DNA from: JAQBZY01 sp038117205
Lineage (GTDB): Bacteria; Pseudomonadota; Alphaproteobacteria; Rhodospirillales; Casp-alpha2
DNA length: 64,000 bases
Direction of reading: 5' to 3'
NCBI GenBank assembly: GCA_038117205.1
Contig: JAYOFL010000004.1
Location: 23,269 to 87,268, forward strand
Shown one piece after another: positions 60,878-64,000 of the stretch. The position numbers and the translations under genes are program-made. Numbering within the stretch: position 1 is the first letter of the stretch; the number at the start of each line of letters is the position of its first letter. The notes beneath the pieces were generated by a model. That model searched no databases. It was not told the origin of the DNA and was given only the letters and a program-made list of their open reading frames with translations.

Positions 60878-62017
60878 GTGAGCGGCGAAGAAACGAAGGG
60901 TACGATCAGGCCGGCCACCGTTGCCGACGGGCCGGCCGTCAATGCGTTCCTGCGTGGCCTCGGCCTCGTGTTGCCCGACGATCCCGATGACGTCGCCCGG
61001 CATTGGCGAGGTGTCTGGGCCGACAATCCGGCGCTCGCCCGGCATGCGCCGGACGTGGCGCTCGGCTGGGTGCTGGAGGACGCCGGCGCGATCCGGGGCG
61101 TCTTCTGCAACCTTCCCCTGATGGCGTACATGGGCGAGACGCCGATCCGGATTTCCTGCGGCCGGGCCTGGGCCGTGGAAAAGGCGTATCGCAGCGAAAC
61201 GCGCCGTCTGTGCGAGGCCTATTTCGGCCAGCCGAACTTGGACGTGGTGTTGATCTCGACGGCGATCCCGGCGACCGGGCGGCGCTGCCTCGAATTCGGC
61301 GGCGTGGCGCTGCCGCAGCCGGAGCACGGCACCGTTCTCTATTGGGTCGTCAACTCGCCGGCATTCCTGCGCGCGGCTTTCCGCAAGAAGGGGCGCGGCA
61401 GACAGGCGGCGTTCTGGCTCGGCCTGCTGGCCTCGGTGCCCTTCGATTTCGTCATGCGATTGAGTGGCCGCAGACCCTATGCGTCGCTCGCCGGCGTCAC
61501 GCCGGTGCCGGTCTCCGCCATCGACGCCGACTTCGACGCCCTCTACACGGCGAAGCGGACGGAACTGCCGGACGCGCTGCTGGCCTGCCGCGACGCCGAG
61601 ACCCTCAGGTGGTATTTCGGCCTCGGCGCGCGGGCCGACGAAACCCGCGTGCTCCGCTGCGACCGCGACGGCGGGCTCAAGGGCTACGTCGTCCTCATTC
61701 GCGACGACGCCCCGGCGATCGGCCTCAAGCGCTACAAGATCGCCGACATGCTGGTGCGGGAGGACGATCCGGCGGTCGTCGATTCGCTGCTCGCCGCCGC
61801 CTACGAATACGCCACCGCCAAGGGCGTGCACGTCGTCGAATTGATCGGCCTGCCGCCGCACCTCCGGGCCCGCGCCGGCAAGCACAAGCCGTACAGCCGG
61901 CCGCTGCCGACCTTCCCGTTCTACTACAAGGCGCAGACGCCGGACCTCGCGGCCCGGCTGGCCGACGGGGCGTCCTGGTACGTTACCGCCTATGACGGGG
62001 ATTCGGCGCTTCTCTAG
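60878..62017 (+). CDS. GNAT-like acyltransferase, uncertain
   Basis: A 379-residue protein from GTG 60878. IRPATVADGPAVNAFLRGL at the start and WAVEKAYRSETRRLCEAYF look like a GNAT fold. A second half with YVVLIRDDAPAIGLKRYKIADMLV and FPFYYKA suggests a duplicated acyltransferase architecture like FemX or the N-acyl amino acid synthases. It forms a pair with the deacetylase gene upstream, so acylation of a glycan or lipid is likely. I do not recognise a named family. Confidence 0.6.
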   Translation: MSGEETKGTIRPATVADGPAVNAFLRGLGLVLPDDPDDVARHWRGVWADNPALARHAPDVALGWVLEDAGAIRGVFCNLPLMAYMGETPIRISCGRAWAVEKAYRSETRRLCEAYFGQPNLDVVLISTAIPATGRRCLEFGGVALPQPEHGTVLYWVVNSPAFLRAAFRKKGRGRQAAFWLGLLASVPFDFVMRLSGRRPYASLAGVTPVPVSAIDADFDALYTAKRTELPDALLACRDAETLRWYFGLGARADETRVLRCDRDGGLKGYVVLIRDDAPAIGLKRYKIADMLVREDDPAVVDSLLAAAYEYATAKGVHVVELIGLPPHLRARAGKHKPYSRPLPTFPFYYKAQTPDLAARLADGASWYVTAYDGDSALL

Positions 62018-62041
62018 GCCTGCGGGCCCGTCCAACAAAAC

Positions 62042-62069
62042 TTGACAGATCAGGCGCTCGGTGTAGGTT
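62042..62069 (+). promoter_or_regulatory. Predicted tRNA-Thr promoter
   Basis: TTGACA (62042-62047), 16-bp spacer and TAGGTT (62064-62069), 14 bases before the tRNA. The -35 hexamer is perfect. Confidence 0.5.
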
Positions 62070-62083
62070 GCGGCCCGCCCGGC

Positions 62084-62159
62084 GCCGCTTTAGCTCAGTT
62101 GGTAGAGCACATCATTCGTAATGATGGGGTCGTCAGTTCGAGTCTGACAAGCGGCACCA
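62084..62159 (+). tRNA. tRNA-Thr (anticodon CGT)
   Basis: A 76-nt cloverleaf: acceptor GCCGCTT/AAGCGGC, D-arm GCTC/GAGC, anticodon stem CATCA/TGATG with loop TTCGTAA (anticodon CGT, codon ACG), T-arm GTCAG/CTGAC with loop TTCGAGT, encoded CCA at 62157-62159. The 3' half is the attachment site of the adjoining element. Confidence 0.96.
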
Positions 62160-63207
62160 TTCCCTTCAATGACTTAGCGCCTTCCTCATCGTCGTCGTTG
62201 CTGGCGACTGTGCCCGAATCGTGCCCAACAAGATCGAGGGCCCGAATCGCGCGTTCCTGGTAGTCGGGCGCGAGGTGCGAATAACGCTGCACCATCTCCA
62301 GGGACTTGTGCCCGGTGAGGTTCATCACCTCGTAAAGCGGCACGCCCGCTTGCACCAAGCGGGACGCGAAGGTGTGCCGTAGATCGTGAAAGCGCAGGTC
62401 TTCGACCCCGGCCTTTTCGCAGGCTCGGGACCAACTTGCCTTGATGCTTTCGATGCGCTTGCCCCGGAACGTGAACACGGGCCCCGCGTCCTTGGGGCCA
62501 AGCGCCGCCAGGGTCGCCGCCGCGCGTTGGCAGAGGCGAATGGTGCGGTCTTCACCGTTCTTGGTGTCACGGAAGGTTACGCGTTTCTGCGAGAGGTCCA
62601 CATTCCGCCAATCCAGGCCGAGGATTTCCGATTTCCGGCCGCCAGTATCGACGGCGAAGCGAATCACGTGTTTCAGGTGCCGCGCGGCGGCCTGGACCAA
62701 CCGCGCCTCTTCGTCCACCGTCAGCCAGCGGGTCCGAGGCTTCGACGCCTTGACGCGGGGAAAATTCGGAACGAAGTCCGTCAACTCCTCGCGCCGGGCC
62801 TTGTTGAGTATGGCCTTGAGAATGGCGATATCGCGCGCCACGGAACCCGAGGACATCCGTTCGATCTGCTCGTCGACGAAATCCTGCACCGCCCGGAACG
62901 TAAAGTCGGAGACGTTCCAACCCTGGAACCGGGAGGCGAAGTAACGGAGCCGATAGCGCGTATTCGTCATGAAGTGCCTCGGGTGATCGCGCTTCTGCGC
63001 TTTGGCGTATCGCAACAGGGCTTCGGAAAACGGCAGTTCGGGTTTCTTCCCAAAATGCTCCTGAAGGAAGTCTTCCTTCACCCATTTGGAAACCAGCGCC
63101 TCCGCTAGTTTCCGGTCGTCAGTTCCAGTACTTCGGCGATGTCGCTTTCCGTTCTGGTTGAACGTGGCCCACCAAACCGACGAGCCGTTTCGTTTGTAGA
63201 GTCGCAT
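62095..63207 (-). CDS. int: Tyrosine recombinase (phage/island integrase)
   Basis: A 370-residue integrase. Residues 4-30 are an arm-binding-like start (VWWATFNQNGKRHRRST), 58-145 the core-binding domain and 165-320 the catalytic domain with R191 (TGGRKSEIL), H274 and R277 (FHDLRHTF), H300 (LTGHKS) and nucleophile Y309. The last 21 residues (350-370) are encoded by the antisense of the tRNA and are probably a result of integration; family similarity ends before them. Followed upstream by the excisionase-like gene with 103 bases of overlap. Confidence 0.93.
   Translation of the reverse strand: MRLYKRNGSSVWWATFNQNGKRHRRSTGTDDRKLAEALVSKWVKEDFLQEHFGKKPELPFSEALLRYAKAQKRDHPRHFMTNTRYRLRYFASRFQGWNVSDFTFRAVQDFVDEQIERMSSGSVARDIAILKAILNKARREELTDFVPNFPRVKASKPRTRWLTVDEEARLVQAAARHLKHVIRFAVDTGGRKSEILGLDWRNVDLSQKRVTFRDTKNGEDRTIRLCQRAAATLAALGPKDAGPVFTFRGKRIESIKASWSRACEKAGVEDLRFHDLRHTFASRLVQAGVPLYEVMNLTGHKSLEMVQRYSHLAPDYQERAIRALDLVGHDSGTVASNDDDEEGAKSLKGMVPLVRLELTTPSLRMMCSTN
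62098..62159. other. Probable attachment site (attL) in the tRNA-Thr 3' region
   Basis: The integrase frame runs to a stop at 62095-62097, inside the tRNA, so tRNA sequence closes the integrase gene. Elements integrating into tRNAs keep an identical 3' tRNA segment at the other end; that copy, outside the window, would fix the exact core. Confidence 0.65.
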
Positions 63208-63440
63208 GGTTGCCGTCTCCTCGTATCCGAGGTTCGGGCGCTGTCGCGGGACTTAGTATCGTTGGCGAAACGAACGATGTCCACCACGTCCCAGCGCCGG
63301 GTCCGAGGGCCGAAGTCGCAAAAGGGAATGTCGAATGTGGCGAAGGTATCGACGGAGATGCCGAGCCACGCCGCCGCCTCTTCCCGGCTTAGATAACGCC
63401 GGGGCGGGATGGGGGCTTGCAGGGCGCCTTTCGCCGACAT
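63105..63440 (-). CDS. AlpA/excisionase-like helix-turn-helix protein
   Basis: A 111-residue protein. Residues 14-60 (RRYLSREEAAAWLGISVDTF, then RRWDVVDIVRFAND) match the winged helix-turn-helix of AlpA and MerR-type excisionases. The rest is Arg/Ser/Thr-rich. It precedes and overlaps the integrase gene, a normal xis-int order, so it likely directs excision or controls int. The ATG at 63440 lies 39 bases from a large inverted repeat. Confidence 0.75.
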   Translation of the reverse strand: MSAKGALQAPIPPRRYLSREEAAAWLGISVDTFATFDIPFCDFGPRTRRWDVVDIVRFANDTKSRDSARTSDTRRRQPCDSTNETARRFGGPRSTRTESDIAEVLELTTGN

Positions 63441-63478
63441 GGACTGCCTTTCGACCGGTTCCGATGTTAGCGCCTAGC

Positions 63479-63513
63479 ACGTACGTACGAGGGCGTGTGC
63501 CTCGTACGTACGT
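63479..63513. promoter_or_regulatory. Inverted repeat upstream of the xis-like gene
   Basis: Perfect 14-bp arms ACGTACGTACGAGG/CCTCGTACGTACGT with a 7-base loop. Each arm is itself self-complementary at GTACGTAC. It could be an operator for the excisionase-like protein, a terminator or a recombination site. Confidence 0.6.
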
Positions 63514-64000
63514 ATACGTGGCGAAGCAGGAAAATTCGGAAATTCGAGAAAAGCTCGGTGCCGGTCATCGTTACCCCTCCAGTTTTAGACAGTCGCCGGA
63601 ATCGAAATGCCGAAATCGCCAGGAGCTAAGCAGACGACGGCCTTATAGGACTCGCGTCTTATAAGACCTATGTCTTTAGAGTTCCGCCGTTTGCCGAACG
63701 TTCCCCGATTTGCCGCCATGTTCGTCCGCCCGCGAATCCGCCATCCGATTCGCGCTACAAGATCAGAAAAACGGGGCAACGTCGTTCGACCCTATAGGGT
63801 AGGTAGACAGGCTGTTTGAAAATGGGGGTGAAGCGATTCGCGGGCCGACTCATGGCTGCGAGAGGACAAGCCCAGCTAGGAGGTCGGTCTTATAGGCGAG
63901 ATTCCCTATAGGAGGATCGCTTCACGGCTTCGACGATCCCCCCAAGCTATAGCTATAGGGAATTGCCCCTAGGTAAGTTTTCCTAGCTATAGCTTTAGCT
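63514..64000. other. Palindrome-rich noncoding stretch of the mobile element
   Basis: No convincing gene in about 490 bases. TATAGG-type motifs recur: CCTTATAGGA (63641), GTCTTATAAGAC (63656-63667), CCCTATAGGG (63790-63799), CTTATAGG (63889), CCCTATAGG (63904-63912), CTATAGCTATAGGG (63947-63960) and AGCTATAGCT (63985-63994). CGCGAATC/GATTCGCG (63731, 63747) and GTGAAGCGAT/ATCGCTTCAC (63828, 63916) are further inverted pairs. Suggests a control region, integrase arm sites or an origin. Confidence 0.55.

Noticed and set aside
62098..62160. Integrase C-terminus VRLELTTPSLRMM as a functional domain
   Set aside because: This string is the antisense of the tRNA 3' half. It is a known artefact at tRNA-integrated elements and is not evidence of protein function.
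63585..63779. A 64-codon frame on the minus strand in the mobile element
   Set aside because: No recognisable motif, and it spans the palindromes of the control region.

Overview
The window is GC-rich chromosomal DNA from an alphaproteobacterium, most likely of the Rhodospirillales type. The evidence is gene order: rsmB-htpX next to a DUF1674/SDHAF4 gene, and tsaD divergent from hemC-hemD-Mic60-hemY, with gpsA, a YciI-like gene, an EVE-domain gene and acs nearby. Species cannot be read from the sequence.

Region 1 (1-41 kb) is a surface-glycan island. It opens with a carbamoyltransferase (cut by the left edge), a 50-residue DUF5989 gene and an SxtJ gene. Two Gfo/Idh/MocA oxidoreductases and a PLP aminotransferase follow. 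An ABC glycan exporter and a CMP-sugar synthetase lie on the plus strand. Next is a minus-strand block (8-15.8 kb) with two nonulosonate synthases, one fused to an SpsF-type cytidylyltransferase, a GT2 glycosyltransferase fused to a divergent cytidylyltransferase, a radical SAM/SPASM protein and a seven-FG-GAP membrane protein. From 28.7 down to 18.6 kb a tightly overlapping operon encodes what looks like a full CMP-legionaminic acid pathway: legB, legC, legG, legI, legH, a putative transferase, ptmE, ptmF-like, legF, ptmA. Membrane proteins, a GtrB-like transferase, a B12 radical SAM protein, an epimerase and a GMC-type oxidoreductase follow.

Regulation: at 37.4-38.6 kb an RfaH-like NusG paralogue overlaps a MarR/EPS-type winged-helix regulator gene. 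The legB leader carries an exact copy of the E. coli ops element (GGCGGTAGCGTG), the DNA signal of RfaH. The promoters of legB and of the winged-helix gene share one architecture: TTGACG, an 18-bp spacer holding the palindrome GTTCA-N5-TGAAC, then a TAnAnT-like -10. I infer that both regulators of this pair act on the leg operon.

Region 2 (38.8-62 kb) is mostly housekeeping: a UDP-sugar dehydrogenase, a 6-phosphogluconolactonase, a DUF882 peptidase, a heparinase-like protein, a second carbamoyltransferase-DUF5989-SxtJ cassette, rsmB, htpX, SDHAF4, a TPR protein, acs, Rieske, EVE, YciI, gpsA, tsaD, hemC, hemD, Mic60, hemY, a deacetylase and a GNAT-like protein. Dispersed palindromic repeats fill 53,986-54,450.

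Region 3 (62.1-64 kb) is the left end of an integrated element in tRNA-Thr(CGT): a tyrosine integrase whose last codons run antisense through the tRNA, an AlpA/excisionase-like gene, then a palindrome-rich noncoding stretch to the window edge.
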